This document shows, one piece after another, positions 1-10,200 of a DNA stretch of 64,000 bases. Below the pieces are notes generated by a model. The model was not told the DNA's origin and did not search any database. It saw only the letters and a list, made by a program, of their open reading frames with translations. The DNA is from CAMTUW01 sp947085035 (GTDB lineage: Bacteria; Actinomycetota; Coriobacteriia; Anaerosomatales; PHET01). The stretch spans positions 104,007-168,006 of the forward strand of contig CAMTUW010000015.1 in NCBI GenBank assembly GCA_947085035.1. The letters run 5' to 3'. Made by a program: the position numbers and the translations under genes. Every line of letters starts with the position of its first letter. Positions within the stretch are counted from its first letter, which is position 1.

Positions 1-1747
1 TGAAAGCCATCTCGGACGAGTCGACTTCGTGATACGAGCCGTCGACAAGTTCAACTTTCACGTCGACGACGGGATAACCCGCGAGGACTCCGGAGCTGAT
101 CGCTTCCTGGATACCCTTGTCAACAGACGGAATGTACTCTTTGGGAATCGATCCGCCAACGACCTTGCTGACGAACAGGTAACCGTCACCCGGCTGTTGG
201 GGCATGACGTTGATGACCACGTGACCGTACTGGCCTCGCCCACCGGTCTGGCGCGAGAACTTCATGTCGACACCCATGGCCGGCTTCGATGCGGTCTCGC
301 GGTAGGCCACCTGCGGCTTGCCCACGTTGGCCTCGACTTTGAACTCTCGCAAAAGGCGATCGACGATGACTTCCAGATGCAACTCGCCCATGCCGGCGAT
401 GATCGTCTGACCGGTCTCGGGGTCTGTGCGGACGCGGAAGGTCGGATCCTCCTCGGCCAGCTTGGCCAGTCCGGCACCGAGCTTGTCCTGCTCCGCCTTC
501 GTCTTCGGTTCAATTGCGATATCAATGACCGGGTCCGGAAAGACCATGGACTCGAGAATCACCGGAGCGTCTTCGGTGCAAAGGGTGTCGCCGGTGGTCG
601 TGTTCTTCAAGCCGACCGCAGCGACGATGTCTCCGGCGGAAACGCCTTCGACGTCTTCGCGATGATTCGCGTGCATCTGAAGGATGCGACCGATTCGCTC
701 CTTCGAGCCCTTGGTGCTGTTGAGTACGTAGGATCCTGAGTCAAGCGATCCGGAGTAGACGCGGAAGTAGGTCAACTTGCCCACATAGGGGTCGGTCATG
801 ACCTTGAATGCGAGAGCGGCGAAGGGGGCCTTCGGATCAGCGGGGCGCTCGACCTCTAGATCGGTCTTGACGTCGATACCCTTGATCGCCTCGATATCGA
901 GCGGAGAAGGCAGATAGTCGAGGACCGCATCAAGAAGCGGCTGCACGCCCTTGTTCTTGAAAGACGCGCCACACACGACCGGGGTGATCATATTGGCGAT
1001 ACATGCCTTTCGAAGCGCAGCCTTGAGCTCGTCAGCGGTGAACTCCTCATCTTCAAGGAACCTCATCATGAGCTCGTCGTCTTGCTCCGCCGCCGCCTCG
1101 ATCATCTCGTGACGATACATCTCCGCGTCGTCAGCGAGTTCGGCCGGAATCTCGCCAGGGGTTGGATTGATGCCCTTATCGTCCTCGTTGAAGAACGTTG
1201 CAGTCATCTCAATCAGGTCGATGATGCCGCTGAACTGGTCCTCGGCACCGATCGGGATCTGAATGGGCACAGGGCGAGCGCCGAGGCGATCGCGCATCAT
1301 CTGGATGACGTTGTAGAAATCCGCACCAGAACGATCCATCTTGTTGATGTAGGCGATCCGGGGGACACCATAGGTATCCGCCTGACGCCACACGGTCTCG
1401 GACTGTGGCTCTACTCCACCGACGGCACAGAACACCGCGCATGCGCCGTCAAGCACGCGAAGCGACCGCTCGACCTCGACCGTGAAGTCGACGTGTCCGG
1501 GCGTATCGATGATCTGGATGCGATGGTCTTTCCAAAACGACGTGGTGGCCGCGGAGGTGATGGTGATCCCACGCTCCTGCTCCTGGATCATCCAGTCCAT
1601 CGTCGCGGCACCGTCGTGAACCTCGCCGATCTTATGCGTCTTTCCCGTATAGAACAGGATGCGCTCGGTAGTCGTCGTCTTACCGGCATCGATGTGAGCC
1701 ATGATGCCGATGTTGCGCGTCTTGTCGAGCGGATAGCTCTTCGCCAT
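1..1747 (-). CDS. fusA: Elongation factor G (3' end outside window)
   Basis: Translocation GTPase that moves tRNA and mRNA through the ribosome and helps recycle ribosomes. Reading back from the ATG at 1747 gives MAKSYPLDKTRNIGIMAHID, then the P-loop AHIDAGKTTT (about residues 17-26), the G3 motif DTPGHVD and the G4 motif NKMD, followed by domain II and the start of domain III/IV. About 582 codons are present and the C-terminus runs off the window edge. The RBS AGAGGT lies about 10 nt upstream. It is the last visible gene of the rpsL-rpsG-fusA (str) operon, 42 bp after rpsG. EF-G versus a paralogue such as Tet(O) is decided by the operon context and the typical EF-G sequence. Confidence 0.97.
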   Translation of the reverse strand, partial: MAKSYPLDKTRNIGIMAHIDAGKTTTTERILFYTGKTHKIGEVHDGAATMDWMIQEQERGITITSAATTSFWKDHRIQIIDTPGHVDFTVEVERSLRVLDGACAVFCAVGGVEPQSETVWRQADTYGVPRIAYINKMDRSGADFYNVIQMMRDRLGARPVPIQIPIGAEDQFSGIIDLIEMTATFFNEDDKGINPTPGEIPAELADDAEMYRHEMIEAAAEQDDELMMRFLEDEEFTADELKAALRKACIANMITPVVCGASFKNKGVQPLLDAVLDYLPSPLDIEAIKGIDVKTDLEVERPADPKAPFAALAFKVMTDPYVGKLTYFRVYSGSLDSGSYVLNSTKGSKERIGRILQMHANHREDVEGVSAGDIVAAVGLKNTTTGDTLCTEDAPVILESMVFPDPVIDIAIEPKTKAEQDKLGAGLAKLAEEDPTFRVRTDPETGQTIIAGMGELHLEVIVDRLLREFKVEANVGKPQVAYRETASKPAMGVDMKFSRQTGGRGQYGHVVINVMPQQPGDGYLFVSKVVGGSIPKEYIPSVDKGIQEAISSGVLAGYPVVDVKVELVDGSYHEVDSSEMAF

Positions 1748-1789
1748 GTGGGTATTGACCTCTGTCGTCTCGTCAGGGAACCGGATTGA

Positions 1790-2260
1790 CTACCAGCGGT
1801 AGTGCGAGAACGCCCGGTTCGACTCTGCCATCTTGAATAGATCTTCGCGCTTCTTGACCGACGAACCGGTTCCGCTGGAGGCATCCATGATCTCGCCTGC
1901 GAGCCTCTCGGTCATCGTCTTCTCGCGACGCTTGCGCGAGAAGCCCACGATCCAACGGATCGCGAGAGTTGTGGAGCGACGAGCGTTGACCTCGACCGGC
2001 ACCTGGTAGGTGGCGCCACCGACACGCTTCGGACGAACCTCCAGCGTGGGGCGGACGTTGTCCATCGCCTTCTTGAATACCGACAAAGGATCCTGTCCCG
2101 TCTTGACCTCGATCATGTCGAACGCACCGTAGATGATGCGCTCGGCCGTCGACTTCTTGCCGTCAAGCAGCACCTTGTTGATGAGCTGCGTGACGAGACG
2201 GTTGTTGTACAAGGCATCTGGCGCTACTTCGCGCCGGACAGCTGCTGCACGCCTGGGCAT
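1790..2260 (-). CDS. rpsG: 30S ribosomal protein S7
   Basis: Primary 16S rRNA-binding protein that nucleates assembly of the 30S head and contacts the E-site tRNA. At 156 aa it has the normal bacterial length. Clear S7 signatures are the N-terminal MPRRAAAVRREV, the central VRPKRVGGATYQVPVEV and the C-terminal NRAFSHYRW. It sits between rpsL (62 bp upstream) and fusA (42 bp downstream), the standard str operon order. The start is ATG. In other bacteria S7 represses its own operon, but no such site was identified here. Confidence 0.98.
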   Translation of the reverse strand: MPRRAAAVRREVAPDALYNNRLVTQLINKVLLDGKKSTAERIIYGAFDMIEVKTGQDPLSVFKKAMDNVRPTLEVRPKRVGGATYQVPVEVNARRSTTLAIRWIVGFSRKRREKTMTERLAGEIMDASSGTGSSVKKREDLFKMAESNRAFSHYRW

Positions 2261-2321
2261 GAGTCCTCGTCCCTCTCGAACGGGCCGGCTACGCTTCCGC
2301 GCGACCGACTTGAGCGTCTAC

Positions 2322-2693
2322 TTACTTGGGCTTCTTCGCACCGTAACGCGAGCGGGCCTGGCTACGGTTGTTCACCGGCGCGCAGTCAAGAGCGGCACGG
2401 ATGACTTTGTAACGCACACCCGGGAGGTCCTTCACTCGGCCGCCTCGAACCAGCACGATGGAGTGCTCCTGGAGGTTGTGACCGATACCGGGGATGTAGG
2501 CCGTGATCTCGATCTGGTTGGTCAGGCGAACACGGCAGACCTTCCGAAGTGCCGAGTTCGGCTTCTTCGGAGTGGTGGTGTAGACGCGGGTACACACGCC
2601 GCGCTTCTGTGGGTTGCCCTTCAGGGCGGGGGTCTTGCTCTTGTCGACCGCCTGCTTGCGGCCCTTGCGGACCAGCTGGTTGATAGTAGGCAA
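2322..2693 (-). CDS. rpsL: 30S ribosomal protein S12
   Basis: Decoding-centre protein and the target site of streptomycin resistance mutations. It is 123 aa with the family signatures TPKKPNSALRK and GGRVKDLPGVRYK, and the lysines that are changed in streptomycin-resistant mutants are wild type. The start codon is TTG (2693-2691), which is unusual for a highly expressed ribosomal gene. It is supported by AAGGAG 8 nt upstream and because MPTINQ is the universal S12 N-terminus. It is the first gene of the str operon, with a good promoter candidate about 85 bp upstream. Confidence 0.98.
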   Translation of the reverse strand: MPTINQLVRKGRKQAVDKSKTPALKGNPQKRGVCTRVYTTTPKKPNSALRKVCRVRLTNQIEITAYIPGIGHNLQEHSIVLVRGGRVKDLPGVRYKVIRAALDCAPVNNRSQARSRYGAKKPK

Positions 2694-2776
2694 CGCTTCA
2701 GCTCCTTCTCATCGAATCACTCGCCCGCCCGGACACCATCACACTCACGGCCCCGGGCGTAGAGTCGCAAGGGCGT

Positions 2777-2806
2777 ACTCTAGCAAGGTTCCCCGTACGC
2801 TGTCAA
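2777..2806 (-). promoter_or_regulatory. Probable promoter of the rpsL-rpsG-fusA operon
   Basis: On the minus strand a perfect -35 box TTGACA (2806-2801) is followed after 18 bp by TAGAGT (2782-2777). It lies between the rpoC terminator hairpin and rpsL, where the str operon promoter is expected. The assignment is by consensus only. Confidence 0.55.
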
Positions 2807-2859
2807 ACACCACGCACCCGGGCGTATCTACAATCGCACGCACGCTTGCGGCGAGAATA

Positions 2860-2898
2860 CCCCGGTGCCCTGCAGATCATCTCTGCAGGGCACCGGGG
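2860..2898 (-). terminator. Terminator of the rpoB-rpoC operon
   Basis: A perfect 17-bp inverted repeat (2860-2876 and 2882-2898) with a 5-nt loop lies 13 bp downstream of the rpoC stop. No long T-run follows on the minus strand (only TATTCT), but the stem is very stable and separates rpoBC from the str operon. Confidence 0.75.
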
Positions 2899-2911
2899 GC
2901 TTATCCTGCGA

Positions 2912-3079
2912 TCAGGCCATCACTTTGAGTCCGTGCGCCAAAAGCCCTGCACACACTTCATCCACTGCCTTCTGACCGATCCCCGGCAACATGAGCAGAT
3001 CATCCTCTGTCTTGCCGAGCAGATCAGCGACACTGGTCACACCAGCTTCTGCGAACTTGTTGACCCACCGCGTTGACAC
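2912..3079 (-). other. alpha-CTD-like domain at the RpoC C-terminus
   Basis: Codons 1375-1429 of rpoC. Aligned from memory with E. coli RpoA residues 262-312, the segment matches without gaps. RpoA positions R265, N268, G296, K298 and E302, which contact UP-element DNA, correspond to R1378, N1381, G1409, K1411 and E1415. C269 and S299 are replaced by Lys and Ala. Shared runs include KTEDDLL (RTEVELL in E. coli) and a final GL. The fold prediction is well supported; DNA binding is inferred. Confidence 0.75.
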
Positions 3080-6000
3080 ACCGATCTCGGCAAGGTTCAT
3101 GCCTTCGATGGACTCGGGGGCGGCAAGTTCAGCAGGTGAGAAATCCGCTGCCGGGATGATCAGGGGCATGTCCTCGCCAGCGTCCTCGGAACCGCCGGCG
3201 TTCGGGTCGAACGTCATACCCGTGAACGCCGCGATGTCGATGTCACCCGCGTCTTCCAGCTCGAAATCGCCGAATCCGTCAAAGTCCATCTCGCCAAGCC
3301 CGGATGAGACCGGAATCTCGGGAAGCAGCGCCTCGATGGCTTTGAGCTCCTCAGGTGCCCATTCGGGCATCTTGCCGTCACTGCTCACGCTCTGCGCGAT
3401 GCTCTGGCCCTTGTATGTCAGATTCACGTTGCGATAACGCTTCATCCCTGTCGCCGCCGGAATGAGCTTACCGATGATGACGTTCTCTTTCAGGCCGAGC
3501 AGTTCGTCTTCCTTGCCAGTGATCGCCGCGTCAGTGAGCACGCGTGTCGTCTCCTGGAAGGAGGCGGCTGACAGGAACGAGTCAGTGGCCAGCGATGCCT
3601 TCGTGATACCGAGCAAGACGGGATGCCCGTTCGCAGGCTCGCCACCGGAAGTGACGGATGCGTCGTTGGTCTTTGCGAATCGGAACCGGTCGACGAAAGC
3701 ACCCGGGAGGAAATCAGTATCACCCGGATCGGTGATGCTCACCTTGCGAAGCATCTGGCGAGCGATCACCTCGATATGCTTGTCGTTGATGTCGACACCC
3801 TGGCTCTTGTAGACGTCCTGAACCTGGTCGACGATGTAGCGCAGCGTATCGTTGGGACCCTTCAGGTGCAGGAGGTCGTGGGGGTTGACCGACCCGCGGG
3901 TGAGCTGCTGGCCGAGCTCGACGTGGGCACCATCCACGACACCGTGCAGCAGCTGAAGCCTGCGCGATACGGTGTAGACCACGTCTTCGACATCCGGATC
4001 ATCGTTGCTGATGGTGAGCGTGCGCGTCTTGTCGGCGTCCTCGATTGAGAGCTCGCCTGTCATCTCCGCGAGAACCGCAAGACCCTTGGGCTTGCGTGCC
4101 TCGAAGAGCTCGGTGACACGCGGTAGACCGTGCGTGATGTCCTCGCCTGCGACTCCACCGGTGTGGAACGTGCGCATGGTGAGCTGCGTACCGGGCTCAC
4201 CGATGGACTGTGCGGCGATGATACCCACAGCCATTCCGATGTCCACGGGACGGCTTGTCGTGAGATCCCATCCGTAGCACGCCTGACAGATGCCGTGCTT
4301 CGCATGACAGGTGGTCACCGTACGAACAACGATCTCGTCCACGCCGGCGGCAACCAGGTTCTCGGTATCCGCATCGCTCGCGATGTAGTACCCGGCCTCA
4401 CGAAGAATCTCTCCGGTCTCAGCACTCACCACAGGCTCGAGCAGACAGCGACCCACGAGGTTGTGATCGACCCCGTCTTCGGCGGTGAGCAACTTGAAGG
4501 CGACGCCCTCGTCTGTGTTGCAGTCGCTTTCGCGGACGATGACGTCTTGCGCAACGTCGACCAAACGCCGAGTCAGGTAGCCGGAGTCAGCGGTACGCAG
4601 CGCAGTGTCGGCCAAGCCCTTTCTGGCTCCGTGCGTGGAGAGGAAGTACTCGAGAACCGTGAGTCCCTCGCGGAAGTTCGCCTTGATCGGCCGGTCGATG
4701 ATCTCGCCCTTCGGGTTCGCCATGAGCCCTCGCATGCCCGCCAGCTGGCGGATCTGCTTGAGGTTCCCTCGAGCACCCGAGTTGGCCATCATGAAGATGG
4801 GGTTGAAGCGGTCGAACGCAGCCGCCATGGCCTCACCGACCTCATCCGTCGTTCGCGTCCAGATGTCGACGACCTGGTGGTGTCTCTCTTCGTTCGTGAT
4901 GAGACCGCGATCGTACTGACGCTCGATGAGGGCCACGCTCACATCCGCACGCGCGAGGATCTCGCCCTTGCTGTCCGGGATCACCGCATCGAAGACAGAT
5001 ACCGTGAGACCGGCACGAGTCGCGTAATGGAAGCCGAGACGCTTGATCTCGTCGAGAATCTGGCCCATCTGGGTAGTCGAGTAGCGGTTCGAGCAGTCCT
5101 GGACGATCCCGCTGATACCCTTCTTGTCAACCACGTGGTTGATGTAGGGGTAGTCGGCCGGCAACGAGCGGTTGAACGTGATGCGCCCAACGGTGGTCTC
5201 GATCCGCTCGCCGATCTTGCGCTCGCGCCGCAAGACCTGTCCGTCCTCGACGTACTCTTCGAGGCGGTCTGAGTGGAGGCGCACATGGACTTTGGCCTGA
5301 AGGTCGAGGTCCATACGAGTGTCGTAGGAAAGCATCGCCTCGTTCTCACTCATGAAGAAGCGGCCCTCGCCGGGCGTCCCCTCACGTGCAGCGGTGAGGT
5401 AGTAAAGGCCGATGACCATGTCCTGCGTCGGCGTTGTGAGCGGGCGGCCATGGGCGGGCGACTTGATGTTGTTGGTCGACAGCATCAGCGTACGCGCCTC
5501 AGCCTGGGCCTCGGGGGACAGCGGCAGGTGTACTGCCATCTGGTCACCGTCGAAGTCAGCGTTGAACGCGGTACAGACGAGCGGATGGATGCGAATCGCC
5601 TTGCCCTCGACAAGAATCGGCTCAAAGGCCTGGATGCCGAGTCGGTGGAGGGTGGGGGCCCGGTTCAGCAACACGGGGTGATCGGTGATGACCTCTTCGA
5701 GGACGTCCCACACGACACCCTTGCCGCGATCGACAAGTCGCTTGGCCGCCTTGATGTTCTGGGCGTGGTCGAGGTCCACGAGCCGCTTCATCACGAAGGG
5801 CTTGAAGAGCTCGAGCGCCATGGCCTTCGGAAGGCCGCACTGATGGAGCTTGAGCTCCGGACCGACCACGATGACGGAGCGGCCCGAGTAGTCGACGCGC
5901 TTTCCGAGAAGGTTCTGACGGAAGCGGCCCTGCTTACCCTTGAGCATGTCGCTCAATGACTTCAGCGGACGATTGCCGGGGCCCGTGACGGGGCGGCCGC

Positions 6001-7201
6001 GACGACCGTTGTCGAACAAGGCGTCGACGGCTTCTTGGAGCATGCGCTTCTCGTTGTTGACGATGATCTCAGGGGCGCCGAGGTCGAGCAGGCGCTTGAG
6101 ACGATTGTTGCGGTTGATGACGCGCCGGTACAGGTCGTTGAGATCGCTCGTTGCGAAACGACCCCCGTCCAGCTGCACCATCGGGCGCAGGTCCGGCGGA
6201 ATCACCGGAACAGCGTCAAGAATCATCCACTCGGGACGGTTCTGGCTCCGGTTGAGCGAGTCCACGACCTTCAGTCGCTTGATCGCCTTCGCTCGCTTCT
6301 GGCCCTTGCCGTCGCGAATCAGCGTGCGAAGCTCTTCGGCCAGCTCATCGAGGTTGAGCTGCGCGAGGAGATCCTTGACCGCCTCGGCACCCATGCCACC
6401 ACGGAAATAGGTTCCGTAGCGGATCCGCATCTCGCGGTAGAGCGTCTCGTCATTGATGAGCGACTTGACTGAGAGCTTGCAGAACGCATCAAACGCCTCT
6501 TGGTAGAGTGAGCGACGATCCGCGTACTCCTCCTCGATGTCTTTGAGGTCGCGTTCTGCTCCCTTGTTGATCTTCTTGACACGCTCGGTGGCCGAGGTTT
6601 CGTCGTCGACCTCGTCGCCCTCTTCGGGCTCGGCCTCGCCCTTCGCCACGGCGATCAGCCTGTCGCGCTCGCCTTCGATCTCGGTGAGCTCTTCACGCAT
6701 CTCGGCATCGAGCTGATCGATGTCGGCGGTGAGCTCATCACGAAGAAGGTCGAGGTCCGCCTCGCGGTCCTCCGCGTTGACGTTGGTGATGATCGAAGAG
6801 GCGAAGTAAAGAACCTTCTCGAGGTCCTTCGGTGCGATATCGAGCAGGTAGCCCATGCGAGACGGCACACCCTTGAAGTACCAGATGTGACTCACCGGAG
6901 CGGCGAGCTCGATGTGGCCCATGCGCTCGCGACGCACCTTCGCTCGCGTCACCTCCACGCCACAGCGCTCGCAGACGATGCCCTTGAAGCGCACCCGCTT
7001 GTACTTGCCGCAGTGGCACTCCCAGTCTTTCGTGGGACCGAAGATCTTCTCGCAGAACAGACCGTCCTTCTCGGGCTTGAGAGTTCGGTAGTTGATCGTC
7101 TCGGGCTTCTTCACTTCACCACGTGACCACTGGCGGATCTGCTCTGACGAGGCCAGGCCTATCCGCAGTCGGTCGAAGTTGTTGACATCGACGTCAAGCA
7201 C
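2912..7201 (-). CDS. rpoC: RNA polymerase subunit beta' with an alpha-CTD-like C-terminal extension
   Basis: Largest catalytic subunit of RNA polymerase, 1429 aa. The Mg-binding motif NADFDGDQMAVH is intact. The N-terminal zinc ribbon is present (CHCG near residue 60, then CERCGVEV), and the second zinc site is around CHAKHGICQACYG. The start is GTG at 7201, 3 nt after the rpoB stop, with RBS GAGGAGGAG inside the end of rpoB, so the two are probably translationally coupled. The last ~130 residues are unusual: after the normal end of beta' comes an acidic linker (GEMDFDGFGDFELEDAG) and then, from about residue 1370, a compact helix-hairpin-helix domain resembling the alpha-subunit CTD (separate entry). 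Confidence 0.98.
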   Translation of the reverse strand: MLDVDVNNFDRLRIGLASSEQIRQWSRGEVKKPETINYRTLKPEKDGLFCEKIFGPTKDWECHCGKYKRVRFKGIVCERCGVEVTRAKVRRERMGHIELAAPVSHIWYFKGVPSRMGYLLDIAPKDLEKVLYFASSIITNVNAEDREADLDLLRDELTADIDQLDAEMREELTEIEGERDRLIAVAKGEAEPEEGDEVDDETSATERVKKINKGAERDLKDIEEEYADRRSLYQEAFDAFCKLSVKSLINDETLYREMRIRYGTYFRGGMGAEAVKDLLAQLNLDELAEELRTLIRDGKGQKRAKAIKRLKVVDSLNRSQNRPEWMILDAVPVIPPDLRPMVQLDGGRFATSDLNDLYRRVINRNNRLKRLLDLGAPEIIVNNEKRMLQEAVDALFDNGRRGRPVTGPGNRPLKSLSDMLKGKQGRFRQNLLGKRVDYSGRSVIVVGPELKLHQCGLPKAMALELFKPFVMKRLVDLDHAQNIKAAKRLVDRGKGVVWDVLEEVITDHPVLLNRAPTLHRLGIQAFEPILVEGKAIRIHPLVCTAFNADFDGDQMAVHLPLSPEAQAEARTLMLSTNNIKSPAHGRPLTTPTQDMVIGLYYLTAAREGTPGEGRFFMSENEAMLSYDTRMDLDLQAKVHVRLHSDRLEEYVEDGQVLRRERKIGERIETTVGRITFNRSLPADYPYINHVVDKKGISGIVQDCSNRYSTTQMGQILDEIKRLGFHYATRAGLTVSVFDAVIPDSKGEILARADVSVALIERQYDRGLITNEERHHQVVDIWTRTTDEVGEAMAAAFDRFNPIFMMANSGARGNLKQIRQLAGMRGLMANPKGEIIDRPIKANFREGLTVLEYFLSTHGARKGLADTALRTADSGYLTRRLVDVAQDVIVRESDCNTDEGVAFKLLTAEDGVDHNLVGRCLLEPVVSAETGEILREAGYYIASDADTENLVAAGVDEIVVRTVTTCHAKHGICQACYGWDLTTSRPVDIGMAVGIIAAQSIGEPGTQLTMRTFHTGGVAGEDITHGLPRVTELFEARKPKGLAVLAEMTGELSIEDADKTRTLTISNDDPDVEDVVYTVSRRLQLLHGVVDGAHVELGQQLTRGSVNPHDLLHLKGPNDTLRYIVDQVQDVYKSQGVDINDKHIEVIARQMLRKVSITDPGDTDFLPGAFVDRFRFAKTNDASVTSGGEPANGHPVLLGITKASLATDSFLSAASFQETTRVLTDAAITGKEDELLGLKENVIIGKLIPAATGMKRYRNVNLTYKGQSIAQSVSSDGKMPEWAPEELKAIEALLPEIPVSSGLGEMDFDGFGDFELEDAGDIDIAAFTGMTFDPNAGGSEDAGEDMPLIIPAADFSPAELAAPESIEGMNLAEIGVSTRWVNKFAEAGVTSVADLLGKTEDDLLMLPGIGQKAVDEVCAGLLAHGLKVMA

Positions 7202-7204
7202 GCC

Positions 7205-10200
7205 TTACTCCTCCTCAACGGCAGACTCGCCGGTATCGGTAGCACTGTCCAGGGTCGAGATGTCGGCTTCAATCATCTCTTCAAGCGCGTCGACCGAGTC
7301 GAATCCGATACCCAGTCCCTGGGTACCACCAAGATCGAGCCCGATCTCCTCAGCGGTCTTGAAGATGTCCTCTTCGTCCATCTTGAGTTCGATGTGCTCG
7401 CCCTCCTCGCCCATGATCTCGACATCGAGACACAGCGACTGCATCTCTTTGACGAGAACCTTGAACGACTCGGGGATACCGGACTCGGGGATGTTCTCGC
7501 CCTTGACGATGGCCTCGTAGGCCTTGACACGACCGAGAATGTCATCGGACTTGATCGTGAGTATCTCCTGAAGGACGTAGGCGGCACCATACGCGTACAG
7601 CGCCCACACCTCCATCTCGCCGAAACGCTGCCCGCCGAACTGGGCCTTACCGCCCAACGGCTGCTGGGTGATGAGAGAGTAGGGCCCTGTTGAACGTGCG
7701 TGAATCTTGTCGTCCACGAGGTGGAGCAGCTTCAGGATGTAGATCTGCCCCACCGTGACGGGCTCCCTGAACGGCTCACCGGTACGCCCGTCGAAAAGGC
7801 GCGCCTTACCTTGCGATGAAAGGGTGGGAACCATCTCTTCGATTCCCTTGGCACCGTAGCGGCGAGCGCTCTTCAGGCCGAGGTTGCGGTTGGCAGCCTC
7901 GATCACCTCCGAGATCTCCTCCTCACGAGCACCGTCAAAGACAGGAGTGGCAACATGAATCGGACCTTCGACCGGCTCCTTGGCCTTCTTGTCGTCGCTC
8001 CATCCGACACTGGCGGCCCAACCCAGGTGCGTCTCGAGCAACTGCCCGATGTTCATACGTGAGGGCACGCCGAGCGGATTCAAGATGATATCGACGGGCT
8101 TGCCGTCGGCCAGGAAAGGCATGTCTTCAATCGGCAGGATCTTGGCGATGACGCCCTTGTTGCCGTGACGACCGGCGAGCTTGTCGCCCTCTTGGATCTT
8201 GCGCTTCTGTGCGACGTATACCCGCACGAGCACGTTGACACCGGGCGGCAGGTCGTCGCCGTCATCCCTGCTGAACCTACGGACATCGATGACGCGGCCA
8301 GTCTCACCGTGGGGAACCTTGAGCGACGTATCCCTCACTTCGCGCGCCTTCTCGCCGAAGATCGCGCGCAGGAGCCGCTCTTCAGCGGTGAGCTCCGTCT
8401 CGCCCTTGGGGGTCACCTTGCCCACCAGAACGTCACCGGGGAACACCTCGGCTCCGACCCGGATGATGCCGGCCTCGTCGAGGTTGGACAGCACATCCTC
8501 GCCCACGTTGGGCATCTCGCGCGTGATCTCCTCGGGGCCGAGCTTGGTGTCGCGCGCCTCGACTTCGTATTCCTCGATGTGAATCGAGGTCAACATGTCG
8601 TCGCGCACAACGCGCTCGGAAAGGATGATCGCGTCTTCGTAGTTGTAGCCTTCCCACGGCATGAAAGCGACCATGAGGTTCTGTCCCAGCGCAAGCTCGC
8701 CGATCTCGGTCGATGGACCGTCAGCGAGGACCTGCCCGATCTCGACGACCTCGCCCTCGAGCACAAGCGGGCGATGGTTGATGCACGTGCCCTGGTTGGA
8801 GCGCTGGAACTTCGGCAGCCGGTATTCGTCGATGGAGCCGTCGTCGGTTGCCCGTACAACGATTCTTTGGCTGTCGACCAATTCGACCTTGCCAGAACGC
8901 CGAGCGGTGATGATCTCGCCGGTGTCCTTGGCGGCACGATGCTCCAGCCCGGTGCCCACCAGCGGTGCCGAAGCGCGCAACAAGGGGACAGCCTGACGCT
9001 GCATGTTCGAACCCATGAGGGCACGGTTCGCGTCATCATGCTCGAGGAACGGGATGAGCGCAGTCGCCACAGAAACGATCTGACGGGCGCTGACGTCCAT
9101 GTAGTCAACCCTCATCGGCTCGACATCGGCCGGCTCTCCACCCTTGAGGAGGCAAAGCACCGTTTCGCCGGTGTACTTGCGCGTCTTGGGGTCAAACGGC
9201 TCAGCCGCCTGTGCGATGATGAACTTCTCCTCCTCATCGGCGGTGAGGTAGTCGATCTCGTCGGTGACTTTGCCCTTGACGACCTTGCGATACGGCGTCT
9301 CGATGAAGCCATACGGATTGATGCGCGCGAAGGTCGCCAAAGAACCGATGAGACCGATGTTCGGGCCTTCCGGCGTCTCGATCGGGCACATCCTGCCGTA
9401 GTGACTGGGGTGCACGTCTCGAACCTCGAAGCCCGCACGCTCACGAGACAGACCGCCGGGCCCGAGGGCCGAAAGGCGACGCTTGTGCGTGAGCCCTGCA
9501 ACGGGGTTAGTCTGGTCCATGAACTGCGAGAGCTGCGAGGAGCCGAAGAACTCCTTGATACTTGCGACGATCGGGCGAATGTTGATCAGCGACTGCGGAG
9601 TGATCTCGTCGCGATCCTGAGTGGTCATGCGCTCGCGCACAACGCGCTCCATGCGCGCGAGACCGATGCGGAACTGGTTCTGGATCAGCTCGCCGACACT
9701 GCGGATACGTCGGTTACCGAAGTGGTCGATGTCATCGATCTCGAAGCCCTCGGTACCCTCCCAGAGCTTGACGAGATACTGAATCGCCACCTTGATGTCT
9801 TCGGCGGTAAGCGTCGACTGCTCCTCAGGAAGGCTCAGTCCGAGCTTCTTGTTCACCTTGTAGCGACCGACCTTGGCGAGGTCGTAGCGCTGTGGGTTGA
9901 AGAAGAGGCCGTCGAGCAACGCCCGAGCAGACTCGACGGTGGGCGGCTCGCCCGGACGAAGGCGCTTGTAGATCTCGATGAGGGCCTCTTCGCGGCTCTC
10001 GGTGAAGTCCCGGTCCAGGGTGTTGCGAATCGCCTCCGAGTCTCCGAACAGCTCGAGGATCTCCTCGCGCGTCTCGGCGATACCCAGAGCCTTCACCAGC
10101 ACCGTGACCGGCTGCTTGCGCTTGCGGTCCACGCGAACACTGACGATATCTCGACGATCGGTCTCGAGTTCCAGCCACGCACCGCGGGCCGGGATCACCT

